This document shows positions 23,949-33,692 of a DNA stretch of 64,000 nt, piece by piece. Each line of letters starts with the position of its first letter. The stretch's first letter is position 1. Source of the DNA: an uncultured Lachnospiraceae bacterium (GTDB lineage: Bacteria; Bacillota; Clostridia; Lachnospirales; Lachnospiraceae); NCBI GenBank assembly GCA_902802515.1, contig CADCMM010000003.1, positions 1 to 64,000 on the forward strand. Direction: 5' to 3'. The notes beneath the pieces are model-generated. The model was not told the origin of the DNA. It searched no databases and worked only from the letters and a program-made list of their open reading frames with translations. Both the position numbers and the translations under genes were made by a program.

Positions 23949-24480
23949 ATGTCCGATTTTTGGCTTAAACACGGGGTTTTTCACCTCTCGGATCGGCATC
24001 CGATTTATGATTATCTGCCCACTAATGTTGGCAGGAACCATTCATATGAGTTTCAAGTTCGATTCCAGTCCGACGTGTCGTGAAATCCTCTTATGAAACC
24101 TTCCGGACTCAGATCGAACTCCAGTATTATTTTTGTCCCTTAGCTCGGATAAGAGGGTACCCCGCTTGTTAGGAGGCGAGTGCTCTATCCTGCTGAGCTA
24201 CGTAGACATGCCCATTTTTTGGCTTAAACACTGGGTTTTTCGCCATCCGGCTGTGGCTGCCGTGTTTATGATCTCGGACGGCTTTCGTCGTCCGGAGATA
24301 TCTGATGAAAATTTTTGGTTTCAAGTGGGTGCCCGCCTTTTGCAAAACGACTCGCGTGAAACCTGATGCAATTTTCCGACTCAATTCGAACCGGAGTGTT
24401 CCCGCCTTACTCAACCTGAATATTGCACCGCCTGCTTTTTAGGAGGCGCTTGTTATATCCATTTAACTAAGGAAACAAAT
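23882..24480. repeat. Tandem tRNA-bearing repeat units, two with decayed tRNA-Arg copies
   Basis: The tRNA-Arg anticodon core TTAGGAGGCG recurs at about 24169 and 24439, 259 and 270 bp apart. The flanks also repeat: GGCTTAAACAC-GGG-TTTTT follows the first two cores. The second copy keeps a D-arm (GCTCAGCAGGATAGAGC) but its anticodon stem is broken; the third keeps only the anticodon region and a weak D-arm. The 530-base stretch from 23949 to 24480 holds no gene. Confidence 0.75.
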
Positions 24481-24525
24481 GTCTATCATTTTCATTATAT
24501 CAAATATCCCCAAAGATGAAAAGAA

Positions 24526-25407
24526 CTATTTTGGAAAATTTATTCTGCCCTGCAGCCAGATCGATCCTTTAAACCTTCTTCCAATCTCGGGATCTCCCAA
24601 TAAATCTTTTTTGTTAATACAGATATCAAAATACATCCCATTACACTCCACGTTCATCTGGTAAAGGGCTTCTTTTGTATAACTGTTATATACCTTTGTG
24701 TAGAAATTAATAATGCCCATAATCTGATACTGGTCGCATTCCATTCCATAGGGCATGAAAAACGTATCTACGATGGTAAAGACATCCTCACTCACCACCC
24801 GTCTGGACAGCATAGAATAAGTGTCCATATCATCGAGAGTCAAACTTTCTATTGCCTCCTGACTGCCATTTTTGGCGGCGGTTACCAGAGAACTGCGGTT
24901 ACTAAAAGAATCTCTCTTTTCTTTCTGAGTTTCATTTTCCTTGATGGGGAGCAAAATCATGCCATTCAAAGAGAGTCCTGAAAAAGTAGTTGTGACACGG
25001 TTTCCCTTCAAATGATTTAGAAGGCTCTCCTGTCTTAGATTAGCAGAATTTTGGAGATAGAAAATCAGAGAACAGCCCACTCGTCCGTCATCACACACTC
25101 CCACATAGGAATCACCGTTGGCACGCCGCTCCATTGACAGATCTTCGGAACTGGTCTCTCCACTTCCGTTCAGGTAAGGAAAATAGTATTGGCGGTGAAA
25201 GCCATGTTCATCCAGCTCACCGCAAAGTTTAATTCCGATCTCCGGTCCAAAGCTCTTATCCATCTCAATAAAAGCTCTCTTTCCATCTTCCTCTTTCACT
25301 GCCTCACGATGTTGATAATTTTTGAAAACATCCTCCAACAGCAATTCCACATCATACTCTGTAGACATGGAATCACTAAACCCGATGGCTCTCAAAAAAG
25401 AATGCAT
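24526..25407 (-). CDS. DUF3881 family protein
   Basis: 293 residues starting MHSFLRAIGFS, the characteristic N-terminus of DUF3881, a Lachnospiraceae family of unknown function. The protein is soluble with no signal peptide or membrane span. It lies downstream of serS on the same strand and is the first host gene to the right of the tRNA repeats. Confidence 0.85.
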   Translation of the reverse strand: MHSFLRAIGFSDSMSTEYDVELLLEDVFKNYQHREAVKEEDGKRAFIEMDKSFGPEIGIKLCGELDEHGFHRQYYFPYLNGSGETSSEDLSMERRANGDSYVGVCDDGRVGCSLIFYLQNSANLRQESLLNHLKGNRVTTTFSGLSLNGMILLPIKENETQKEKRDSFSNRSSLVTAAKNGSQEAIESLTLDDMDTYSMLSRRVVSEDVFTIVDTFFMPYGMECDQYQIMGIINFYTKVYNSYTKEALYQMNVECNGMYFDICINKKDLLGDPEIGRRFKGSIWLQGRINFPK

Positions 25408-25487
25408 GACTTCACCCCCTCGTATTCGGCCATAACCCCATTTCGTGCGGACATCAATGATTTTGACCTTTTTATCTTAACATTATA

Positions 25488-26783
25488 TTATTTATCCTGT
25501 TTTACTTCTATGACTGTCTGTCCGCCCATATATGGCTGAAGGGCCGCCGGAATTTTCACGCTTCCGTCTGCCTGCAGATTATTTTCAAGGAAAGCGATCA
25601 GCATTCTCGGGGGAGCCACTACTGTATTGTTCAGGGTATGAGCAAAATATTTCTTTCCATCCTTCGTTTTTACGCGGATGCCCAGTCTTCTGGCCTGCGC
25701 ATCCCCAAGATTGGAACAGCTTCCCACCTCAAAATACTTCTTCTGACGGGGAGACCATGCCTCCACATCCAGGGATTTTACTTTCAGATCTGCCAGATCA
25801 CCGGAACAGCACTCCAGAGTACGCACCGGAATATCCAGTGTGCGGAAGAAATCTACGGTATTCTGCCACAGCTTATCGTACCACATAGGGCTTTCCTCAG
25901 GCTTGCAGACCACGATCATCTCCTGTTTTTCGAACTGATGGATACGATAAACGCCGCGTTCCTCAATGCCATGAGCGCCCTTTTCCTTACGGAAACAAGG
26001 AGAATAACTGGTCAACGTATATGGAAGTTTTTCTTCCGGATTAATAGTATCAATGAATTTACCGATCATGGAGTGTTCGCTGGTTCCGATCAGATACAGA
26101 TCCTCCCCCTCAATCTTATACATCATTGCGTCCATTTCAGCAAAACTCATAACCCCTGTCACCACATTGCTCCGGATCATGAAAGGAGGCACACAGTAAG
26201 TAAAGCCTCTGCCGATCATAAAATCCCTGGCATAAGAGATAATAGAAGAATGCAGTCTGGCAATATCGCCCATCAGATAGTAGAAACCATTTCCCGCCAC
26301 TCTTCCGGCGGCATCCATATCAATTCCGTCAAATTTTTCCATGATCTCAGTATGATAAGGAATATCAAAATCCGGAACGACAGGCTCTCCAAAACGCTCA
26401 ATTTCTACATTTTCACTATCATCCCTACCGATCGGTACAGATGGATCAATGATATTCGGGATTATCATCATATTCTTTTTTAGATCAACTTCGACTTCCT
26501 TTTCTTTGGCTGCCAGCTCTTCCATACGCTTAGCAAATTCCGCTACTTTCTTCTTCGTCTCTTCAGCCTCTTCTTTTTTTCCCTGGGCCATCAGCTTTCC
26601 TATTTCCTTGGAAATGCGGTTTCTGTCCGCCTGCAGAGCCTGAAGTTCCTGCTTGATCTCACGGTTTTCTTTATCCAGTCTCAAAACTTCGTCCACTAAA
26701 GGCAATTTTGCATCCTGAAATTTGTTTTTTATGTTCTGTCTTACAACATCAGGATTCTCTCTCACAAATTTTATATCTAACAT
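25488..26783 (-). CDS. serS: Seryl-tRNA synthetase
   Basis: 431 residues from the ATG at 26783 (MLDIKFVRENP), which has an AAAGGAA SD; an upstream extension is not supported. The N-terminal coiled-coil arm (about 27-105) contacts the long variable arm of tRNA-Ser. The class II core has motif 2 (CFRKEKGAHGIEERGVYRIHQFEK) and motif 3 (NNTVVAPPRMLIAFLEN). It charges tRNA-Ser with serine using ATP. Length fits the family (about 425). Confidence 0.97.
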   Translation of the reverse strand: MLDIKFVRENPDVVRQNIKNKFQDAKLPLVDEVLRLDKENREIKQELQALQADRNRISKEIGKLMAQGKKEEAEETKKKVAEFAKRMEELAAKEKEVEVDLKKNMMIIPNIIDPSVPIGRDDSENVEIERFGEPVVPDFDIPYHTEIMEKFDGIDMDAAGRVAGNGFYYLMGDIARLHSSIISYARDFMIGRGFTYCVPPFMIRSNVVTGVMSFAEMDAMMYKIEGEDLYLIGTSEHSMIGKFIDTINPEEKLPYTLTSYSPCFRKEKGAHGIEERGVYRIHQFEKQEMIVVCKPEESPMWYDKLWQNTVDFFRTLDIPVRTLECCSGDLADLKVKSLDVEAWSPRQKKYFEVGSCSNLGDAQARRLGIRVKTKDGKKYFAHTLNNTVVAPPRMLIAFLENNLQADGSVKIPAALQPYMGGQTVIEVKQDK

Positions 26784-26879
26784 TGTTTTTTCCTTTCTAT
26801 GAGTTTCGTATTCACTCAAAGCAGATAAACCTGCCGACTACCATAATATCACAGAAATTTTTGAATACCAAGTGTTCTT

Positions 26880-27392
26880 TTACATATCTCCAAGATAATT
26901 TACTGCCTGCCGCAGCGCTTCCTTTTCTTCCTGACCTAACACAATATAGGATTCACCTTTCACAATCTCTTTCACATAAGTATAGCACCCTTCTCTCCCA
27001 TGAATAGCATTTAATACAAAACCTGTATTACTCTCATCCAGCATGGCCAGCGCAAAGCTCAATTTACCTCCTACATCAGGAAAAGCATCGTACTTCACAA
27101 TGCCAATCTTATTTGTGGTCCTGGACAAAATCTCTTTAATCCGGTTAATCTCATTCGCCTGATTCTTACTTACTTCGATGAGCCGGTCCACCTCAAGAAA
27201 TTTCTGGGCAAAAGCTTTTTCCAGGGACACCGCGTCTTTTCCTCGCATGAATATGCGGTACCTCTTTAAAAACCTGGTAAGTTTCATGGAAACCCTGACC
27301 ATATATAACAAAACAAATACCATGATCGCCATTATGATAATGACAATGATTCCCGGATCAAATCCGAGAGAATCTAAAATTCTGCTCTGCAT
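26880..27392 (-). CDS. DUF4446 family membrane-anchored protein
   Basis: 170 residues: one N-terminal transmembrane segment (about 13-36), a helical region, then a globular domain with GIVKYDAFPDVGGKLSFALAMLD and NGFVLNAIHGREGCYTY-like sequence, the DUF4446 core. The family sits beside parB/soj in many Clostridia. Function unknown. Confidence 0.88.
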   Translation of the reverse strand: MQSRILDSLGFDPGIIVIIIMAIMVFVLLYMVRVSMKLTRFLKRYRIFMRGKDAVSLEKAFAQKFLEVDRLIEVSKNQANEINRIKEILSRTTNKIGIVKYDAFPDVGGKLSFALAMLDESNTGFVLNAIHGREGCYTYVKEIVKGESYIVLGQEEKEALRQAVNYLGDM

Positions 27393-27460
27393 TTACTATT
27401 CCTCCCTTAATAATACTCCCTGATCTCTTCTCTATGTAACTGCCTGGAATCACCTAAAAA

Positions 27461-28357
27461 TTACATATTTTTATTTATTTTTTGCAACATATCATATATA
27501 CGTTCCAATTCATCGTTGGAATAATATTCAATTTCTATTTTCCCCTTATTATCGCTTCTGTGATTGACCGTTACCTTAGTTCCAAGAATTGCTTTCATCT
27601 TCTCTTCCATATCCTGATAAATATAATCGTAAACGTTATCTTTTTTCTCCTCTTTCTCCTTTTTTTCTTTCTGAAGGGACTTCATCAATTTTTCCACATC
27701 TCGGACGCTCAGTTTTTCATCAAAAACCTGATTTGCCAGCTTCCACTGTAAGTCTCCATCCTCTACAGCTAGAAGCGCTCTGGCATGACCGGTAGTAATC
27801 ATATCATCAATGAGCATTTGCTGAACTCTGGTGTCAAGTTTTAAAAGTCTCATGGAATTTGTCACAGCTGTCCGGCTCTTTGAAACCCGCTCGGCCACTT
27901 CATCCTGTTTTAGCTGAAATTCTGTTAATAGTCTCTTATAGGCCTGTGCTTCTTCTATTGGGTTTAAATCTTCTCTCTGTATATTTTCAATCAATGAGAT
28001 TTCTACGATTTCCTGTTCTGTAAAATTTTTAACAATTACCGGTATTTCCTTCAATCCCGCCATCTTCGCAGCTCGCCAACGACGCTCGCCGGCAATTATT
28101 TCATAATAATCCTCTCTTTTCTGCACGATGAGTGGCTGTAAAACTCCATACTGCTTAATTGATTCCGATAACTCCAGCAGAGCGTCCTCATCAAATTTTT
28201 TTCGAGGTTGTTCCCGGTTCGGCTCAACCTCATTAATATTTACCAGCGTTTCATTTTTTTTTATTTCCACTGTCTCTTTTACTGATTTTGGTTTCGTGGA
28301 ATAAACTGGAATCATGGTATCCAAGCCTTTTCCCAACCCTGTCTTTTTTACTGCCAT
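27461..28357 (-). CDS. parB: Chromosome partition protein ParB/Spo0J
   Basis: 298 residues: the ParB/Sulfiredoxin-like N-domain with the CTP-binding GERRWRAA (about residue 93) and ENIQREDLNPIEEAQAY box, then a helix-turn-helix (DEVAERVSKSRTAVTNSMRLLKL), and a C-terminal dimerisation segment. It loads on parS, slides as a CTP clamp and recruits SMC. It overlaps nothing but starts one base from the soj stop. Two perfect parS sites lie 1 kb away. Confidence 0.96.
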   Translation of the reverse strand: MAVKKTGLGKGLDTMIPVYSTKPKSVKETVEIKKNETLVNINEVEPNREQPRKKFDEDALLELSESIKQYGVLQPLIVQKREDYYEIIAGERRWRAAKMAGLKEIPVIVKNFTEQEIVEISLIENIQREDLNPIEEAQAYKRLLTEFQLKQDEVAERVSKSRTAVTNSMRLLKLDTRVQQMLIDDMITTGHARALLAVEDGDLQWKLANQVFDEKLSVRDVEKLMKSLQKEKKEKEEKKDNVYDYIYQDMEEKMKAILGTKVTVNHRSDNKGKIEIEYYSNDELERIYDMLQKINKNM

Positions 28358-28358
28358 T

Positions 28359-29126
28359 TTATTCTTCTCCTCTATGTATTACTTCCTCAGCTAGTAATAG
28401 ATAACTTTCCGCTCCGGTAGATTTTGCATCATACTCCGTTATCGGCATACCATAGCTGGGAGCTTCTGCCAATCTGACATTTCTTGGAATAATACTCTTG
28501 TATATATTTTGTTTCAAATTACTCTTTACATTCTCCACCACCTGCAATGACAGGTTTGTTCTGGCATCATACATGGTAAAGACCACACCCTCTATTTCCA
28601 AATCAGGATTCAATCGGTCTGTGACAAGTTGAATCGTATGCATCAACTGCGTCAATCCTTCCAATGCGTAATATTCACATTGTATTGGAACCAAAACAGT
28701 GTCACCTGCACACATAGAGTTTATCGTAAGTAAGTTAAGAGAAGGAGGACAATCAATGATAACAAAATCATATTCTTCTTTTACCTGATCGAGCGCCTTC
28801 TTTAATATAAACTCTTTTTCATCAATTCCAATTAACTCTATTTCTGCTGCAGCCAGATTGATATTAGAAGGTATTACAGATAAATTAGAATATACGTCCT
28901 TAATAATAGAATCCTTTATTTCACATTCACCGAGTAAAAGTTCATATACATTATTTTCTGCATTTTCCTTATCTACTCCCAATCCACTAGTAGTATTTCC
29001 CTGGGGATCCATATCTATTACCAGTACCTTTTTTTCTAATTTTGCCAAAGAAGCTGATAAATTAATTGACGTAGTTGTTTTTCCTACTCCACCTTTTTGG
29101 TTGGCAATCACAATTGTTCTTCCCAT
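28359..29126 (-). CDS. soj: Chromosome partition ATPase ParA/Soj
   Basis: 255 residues with the deviant Walker A KGGVGKTTT (from residue 11), VIDMDPQGNTTSGLG, and DCPPSLNLLT. It would bind DNA as an ATP dimer and regulate DnaA and origin segregation with ParB downstream. Length is normal. The motif set is canonical, in contrast to the ICE ParA at 21.7 kb. Confidence 0.96.
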   Translation of the reverse strand: MGRTIVIANQKGGVGKTTTSINLSASLAKLEKKVLVIDMDPQGNTTSGLGVDKENAENNVYELLLGECEIKDSIIKDVYSNLSVIPSNINLAAAEIELIGIDEKEFILKKALDQVKEEYDFVIIDCPPSLNLLTINSMCAGDTVLVPIQCEYYALEGLTQLMHTIQLVTDRLNPDLEIEGVVFTMYDARTNLSLQVVENVKSNLKQNIYKSIIPRNVRLAEAPSYGMPITEYDAKSTGAESYLLLAEEVIHRGEE

Positions 29127-29257
29127 TAATTATTTATCTCCTCATTTTTAAATGCTTTTAAGTTCACTGAATATCATTTTATCATACTAACCATCTAAAT
29201 TCTACTTTAATATAAATAAAACTATACAAAATACAGTATTACTTAGGAGAACGCTGA

Positions 29258-29300
29258 TTAATGATGTTGGAGTCAAAAGGTCTTTTGACCCTTACATCAT
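29258..29300. repeat. Inverted repeat upstream of soj
   Basis: A near-palindrome centred at about 29278: TGATGTTGGAGTCAAAAG pairs with CTTTTGACCCTTACATCA with three mismatches. It lies between soj and the parS sites and could be an operator or an element remnant. Confidence 0.6.
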
Positions 29301-29314
29301 CAAATTAGTTTTAA

Positions 29315-29330
29315 TGTTTCACGTGAAACA
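29315..29330. promoter_or_regulatory. parS site 1
   Basis: Perfect 16-bp TGTTTCACGTGAAACA, the Firmicute ParB binding site, upstream of soj. Confidence 0.96.
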
Positions 29331-29360
29331 TTTTTAAGTTTATGTGTAGGTACTTAATTA

Positions 29361-29376
29361 TGTTTCACGTGAAACA
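29361..29376. promoter_or_regulatory. parS site 2
   Basis: A second perfect TGTTTCACGTGAAACA, 46 bp from the first, just after the stop of the coiled-coil gene at 29395. Confidence 0.96.
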
Positions 29377-29394
29377 TTCTAGTATATAAATGAT

Positions 29395-29955
29395 TTATTT
29401 ACTGGAAATCAAAGCCTTTAGATAATACTTCAAGTTGATCATCTCATTTTTACACTGTGTACGATTAGTATTTAATAAATTTAAACATTTGTCTATTCTC
29501 TTAAGAATTTTTTTCAATTCCTCTTTATCCAAACTATTATTTAGATCTTCTCTCTTTTCGATAGTTTCTTCCCTTTTATTCTTATCATTTTCAAAATGTA
29601 TAGCGGATTTACTTAGTTTACTGGAATTATTTTCCTTCTTTTCTCTTATTTCTAATAGCATTTCCTGATAACGGTTTTCTTCCTCCTTTAGTTTTGTCAA
29701 TTCATCTGTTACACTCGCCTGTTCCTGACGGATGTCTTCTATTTGTTTCTTTATTCTACTTACCTTTTGACGGGTAGAATCCTCAGAATTTCTTGGAGAA
29801 AAAAATTCAATGCCGACATCTTCTTCATCGAGAAGTTTCTTTATAATATGATTACTGCTTTCCTCTTCCATATGCAATCGTCGCAGTTTTTCTTCAAGTT
29901 TATGAAACTCCTCATCAATTTTTTCAAGTTGATTCATAATATATTGATCAAGCAA
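29395..29955 (-). CDS. Coiled-coil protein of unknown function
   Basis: 186 residues, nearly all Glu/Lys/Asn-rich heptads predicted to form long coiled coils (about 1-30 and 60-170), with no membrane span. It lies between the parS sites and a divergent hydrolase-like gene. I do not recognise a family. Position beside parS invites a role in origin organisation, but nothing in the sequence proves it. Confidence 0.7.
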   Translation of the reverse strand: MLDQYIMNQLEKIDEEFHKLEEKLRRLHMEEESSNHIIKKLLDEEDVGIEFFSPRNSEDSTRQKVSRIKKQIEDIRQEQASVTDELTKLKEEENRYQEMLLEIREKKENNSSKLSKSAIHFENDKNKREETIEKREDLNNSLDKEELKKILKRIDKCLNLLNTNRTQCKNEMINLKYYLKALISSK

Positions 29956-30044
29956 TTTTAATCACCTTCTATCGTTTTTACTTGTATCTTCGTAACTTTT
30001 AGTTTATACTATATAGATAAGAATGTAAAGGGGAGGCAGCTGAA

Positions 30045-31001
30045 ATGTCGAAATTGAAATATAAATTAAAACATCTTTTTGTGCTGAACACAATTGCACT
30101 GGGAGCTATGCATACAGTAAATCAAATAATTTCTTCCTCTGCTACTGTCAAAAATATATTAAAGCCGGATGTTGGAAAATTTCATCATTGGAAACTTGGA
30201 AATATATTTTATAGAAAGATTGGTTCAGGTAGTCCATTACTTTTAATCCATGATCTTAATTGTTCGTCTTCTGGTTTTGAATGGAGTCAATTAGAGCATA
30301 AACTGAGTAGAAATCATACTGTATATACGATTGATCTTCTTGGTTGCGGCAGATCCGATAAACCTGGTCTCACATATACAAGTTATCTGTATGTCCAGTT
30401 GATTTCCGATTTTATACGGAATGTTATCAAAGAAAAAACGGATGTTGTTGTTACCGGATTATCGAGTTCTTTTCTCACTATGTCTGCTTACAGTGACAAG
30501 GAACTGATTGACAAAATAGTAATGATCAATCCACCAAGTTTAAATAAAATGGATCAGCTTCCCGATGACCGTTCAAAAGTAATTCTTGGAATTATGAGTA
30601 TCCCAGTAATTGGAACTTTTATTTATCATATCATATATTGCCGTCAGAATGTAGAATACTCTTTGACAGAAAATTTTCTCTATAATCCGTTCCGCGTTCA
30701 GTCAAAATATATTGACGCCTACTACGAATCTGCTCACCGGGTGAGTGGAAATGGAAAATTTCTTATGGCAAGCATTGACGGTCAATATGTAAATATAAAT
30801 ATCAGGAAAGCACTGCATAGTCTTGACAATAATATACTGATCATCTATGGGGCAAAGGCAGAAAACAAAAAAGAGACTGCAGAAAGTTATCATAAATTAA
30901 ATGAAAACATTTCCACAATCTTATTAAGTGGAACAAAACTTCTTCCACAATTAGAAGCCCCGGAAGATACTTTTTCCACAATAGAGAATTTTCTTTTATA
31001 A
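30045..31001 (+). CDS. Alpha/beta-hydrolase-fold protein with degraded catalytic triad
   Basis: 318 residues with a hydrophobic N-terminus. The fold is clear: LLLIHDLNCSS, DLLGCGRSDKPG, and a nucleophile elbow GLSSS with Ser140. The usual acid site reads YGAKAEN instead of GxxD, and the usual His site reads GTKLLPQLEAPE with no His. So it is probably not a classical hydrolase. It is the only plus-strand gene between 24 and 38 kb and is convergent with rsmG. Confidence 0.8.
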   Translation: MSKLKYKLKHLFVLNTIALGAMHTVNQIISSSATVKNILKPDVGKFHHWKLGNIFYRKIGSGSPLLLIHDLNCSSSGFEWSQLEHKLSRNHTVYTIDLLGCGRSDKPGLTYTSYLYVQLISDFIRNVIKEKTDVVVTGLSSSFLTMSAYSDKELIDKIVMINPPSLNKMDQLPDDRSKVILGIMSIPVIGTFIYHIIYCRQNVEYSLTENFLYNPFRVQSKYIDAYYESAHRVSGNGKFLMASIDGQYVNINIRKALHSLDNNILIIYGAKAENKKETAESYHKLNENISTILLSGTKLLPQLEAPEDTFSTIENFLL

Positions 31002-31007
31002 TTATAA

Positions 31008-31760
31008 TCATTGCAACGGTTCTTTCGAAGGCAACCCGGCTTTTCTAGGATATTTGGCCGGTGTTGCTTTCATTTTTTCTATCAATATGAGACATCTCTC
31101 AATATCACTATTAGGAAGAATAAAAGAAACTTTATTTCTTATTTCTCCTCCAAGTATTTTTATTGCATTTTTCGAATTTTCTAATTCCATATCGATATTT
31201 GCCGATTTATATGAAACAAAATAGGCTCCTATCCTTACATATGGAAGACAGTACTCTGAAAGTGACGATAAATTTGCCACAGCCCTGGACACACACAGAT
31301 CAAATGCTTCTCTGTACTCCTTTTTCTTTACGATTTCTTCCGCTCTTCCATGTACAGCAATTATCTTTTTTAATCGACATTTATCAATGATTTCCTGTAT
31401 AAATTTTATTCTTTTATTCAGAGAATCTAACAAAACAAATTCTTTTTCCGGAAAAACAATTTTCAAAGGTATGCCAGGAAAGCCTGCACCCGTTCCAATA
31501 TCCAGGATTTTATTTACATTTTTCATGTCCATAGCCTTTACTATAGAAAGACTGTCCAGAAAATGCTTTATCAAAACATCCTGAAAGTCTGTTATTCCTG
31601 TCAGATTCATTACTTTATTTTTTTCAATCAGATTTTCATAATAAATAATTAACTGCTCTACTTGCTCATCAGATAAGGTAATTCCAAAATTTTTACATCC
31701 GTCTATCAGGGGTTTTACATTATATTCCACTGTTTCCTCCGTATCTTTTTTCAATAGCAT
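31008..31760 (-). CDS. rsmG: 16S rRNA m7G527 methyltransferase
   Basis: 250 residues; SAM-binding ILDIGTGAGFPGIPLKI (about residues 86-102) and the upstream MNLTGITDFQDVLIKHFLDSL motif are diagnostic of RsmG/GidB. It methylates N7 of G527 in 16S rRNA; loss gives low-level streptomycin resistance. It is transcribed with mnmG and mnmE as in most Firmicute origins. Confidence 0.96.
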   Translation of the reverse strand: MLLKKDTEETVEYNVKPLIDGCKNFGITLSDEQVEQLIIYYENLIEKNKVMNLTGITDFQDVLIKHFLDSLSIVKAMDMKNVNKILDIGTGAGFPGIPLKIVFPEKEFVLLDSLNKRIKFIQEIIDKCRLKKIIAVHGRAEEIVKKKEYREAFDLCVSRAVANLSSLSEYCLPYVRIGAYFVSYKSANIDMELENSKNAIKILGGEIRNKVSFILPNSDIERCLILIEKMKATPAKYPRKAGLPSKEPLQ

Positions 31761-31773
31761 GCTTTATAGCAAT

Positions 31774-33660
31774 TTATTCCTCTCTCAGATAGATCAGCAG
31801 TACTGAAATATCCGCTGGAGAGACTCCGGAAATACGCGACGCCTGTCCAACAGAGATTGGGCGAATTTCTTTCAACTTTTGTCTTGCTTCTATCCTTAAA
31901 CTTGAAATCTGATCATAATCCAGATTTTCCGGTATTTTTTTTCTCTCCAACTTTTTAAACTGTTCTACTTGTCTGAGCTGACGACGAATATATCCATCAT
32001 ATTTAATATTAATATTAACCTGATCTTTCACTTCCTGCGAAAGCAATGGACGATTTTCATCTATCTCAGAAAGCATATCATAATCCAATTCCGGCCTTCG
32101 AATCAATTCTCCGATGGTTGATGATGTTTTCAGAGGCGTACTCCCATGATTTTTAAGAAATTCTTCCACTTTTCTGGTAGCTCCCACCACATTCTGCTCA
32201 ACACGCTTCATTTCTCTCTGTATTTGATCCTGTTTTTTTAATAATTTTTGATATCTTTCTTCGGATATCAAACCTACCTTATACCCCTTGGGAGTCAATC
32301 TCATATCTGCGTTATCCTGACGCAGCAAAAGACGGTATTCAGAGCGGGAAGTCATCATCCGATAAGGCTCGTGGTTTTCTTTTGTCACCAGATCGTCCAC
32401 CAGTACACCTAAGTACCCTTCTGATCTATCAATAGTTAAAGGCTCTTTTTCTAACACATACATGGCCGCATTGATTCCAGCAAGAAGCCCCTGGGCAGCT
32501 GCCTCCTCATATCCTGAACTACCATTAAACTGGCCACCACTGAACAGTCCTCTAATCTTCTTAAATTCCAGTGTTGGCAAAAGCTGCATTGCATTGATAC
32601 AGTCGTATTCAATCGCATATGCATTTTTCACTATTTTCGCATTTTCCAATCCTGGCACAGAGCGGTACATGGCTATCTGAACATCTTCCGGCAAAGAACT
32701 AGACATTCCACCGATATACATTTCATTTGTAGATAATCCTTCAGGCTCAATAAAAACCTGATGGCGGTTTTTATCAGCGAAGCGTACCACTTTATCTTCA
32801 ATGGAAGGACAGTAACGGGGACCGGTACCCTCTATCATTCCGCAGTAGAGTGGAGAACGATCTAAATTGTCCCTAATAATACGATGTGTCTCTTCATTTG
32901 TGTAGGTAAGCCAGCAAGAAATCTGCTGGATCTGTACATCCTCCGGATTTGTATCAAACGAAAAAGGAATAATCTGTTCATCACCAAATTGTTCCTCCAT
33001 CTTTGAAAAATCGATGGATCTCTTATCAATCCTGGCTGGTGTACCTGTTTTAAAGCGATACATCTCAATTCCATGTTCTTTCAGAGAAGCTGTCAGATGA
33101 TTGGCAGCCTGAAGTCCATTAGGACCTGTGTAGCTGCTTACATCTCCGTAAATACATCTGGACTTCAAATACGTTCCTGTACAGAGTACACACGCTTTGC
33201 AGTGATAGACAGCACCCGAATATGTTTTTACTCCTGTAAGTTTTCCATCTTCCACAATAATATCCGTCACTTCCATCTGACGGATTGTCAAATGATCTGT
33301 ATTTTCCAGAGTTTTTCTCATTTGACGGCTGTATTCTGCCTTATCCGCCTGAGCACGCAGGGAATGAACCGCAGGACCTTTGGATTTATTCAACATTTTT
33401 GACTGAATAAAAGTCTTATCAATATTTCGTCCCATTTCTCCGCCCAGGGCATCCACTTCCCTTACCAGATGCCCTTTGGAACTTCCACCTATATTGGGAT
33501 TGCATGGCATCATGGCTATACTGTCTACACTGACTGTAAACAATATTGTTTCCAAACCTAGTCTGGCGCAGGCCAAAGCCGCTTCACAACCGGCATGTCC
33601 CGCACCAACAATAACGATATCTACATTTTCTTCCAAATGATTTATTTTTTCTATATTCAT
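31774..33660 (-). CDS. mnmG: tRNA uridine-5-carboxymethylaminomethyl modification protein MnmG
   Basis: 628 residues; FAD-binding [19 protein letters not shown] (about 18-36), the [21 protein letters not shown] motif, and a C-terminal helical domain. With MnmE it adds the cmnm5 group to wobble U34 of tRNAs in the cytoplasm. Length and neighbours (mnmE upstream, rsmG downstream) are standard. Confidence 0.97.
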   Translation of the reverse strand: MNIEKINHLEENVDIVIVGAGHAGCEAALACARLGLETILFTVSVDSIAMMPCNPNIGGSSKGHLVREVDALGGEMGRNIDKTFIQSKMLNKSKGPAVHSLRAQADKAEYSRQMRKTLENTDHLTIRQMEVTDIIVEDGKLTGVKTYSGAVYHCKACVLCTGTYLKSRCIYGDVSSYTGPNGLQAANHLTASLKEHGIEMYRFKTGTPARIDKRSIDFSKMEEQFGDEQIIPFSFDTNPEDVQIQQISCWLTYTNEETHRIIRDNLDRSPLYCGMIEGTGPRYCPSIEDKVVRFADKNRHQVFIEPEGLSTNEMYIGGMSSSLPEDVQIAMYRSVPGLENAKIVKNAYAIEYDCINAMQLLPTLEFKKIRGLFSGGQFNGSSGYEEAAAQGLLAGINAAMYVLEKEPLTIDRSEGYLGVLVDDLVTKENHEPYRMMTSRSEYRLLLRQDNADMRLTPKGYKVGLISEERYQKLLKKQDQIQREMKRVEQNVVGATRKVEEFLKNHGSTPLKTSSTIGELIRRPELDYDMLSEIDENRPLLSQEVKDQVNINIKYDGYIRRQLRQVEQFKKLERKKIPENLDYDQISSLRIEARQKLKEIRPISVGQASRISGVSPADISVLLIYLREE

Positions 33661-33692
33661 ACCTGCACCAAACTCAATTTTATTATCAGTTT

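Noticed and set aside
24169-24414. Minus-strand frame of 81 codons across the tRNA remnants
   Set aside because: It reads through decayed tRNA sequence and has no SD.
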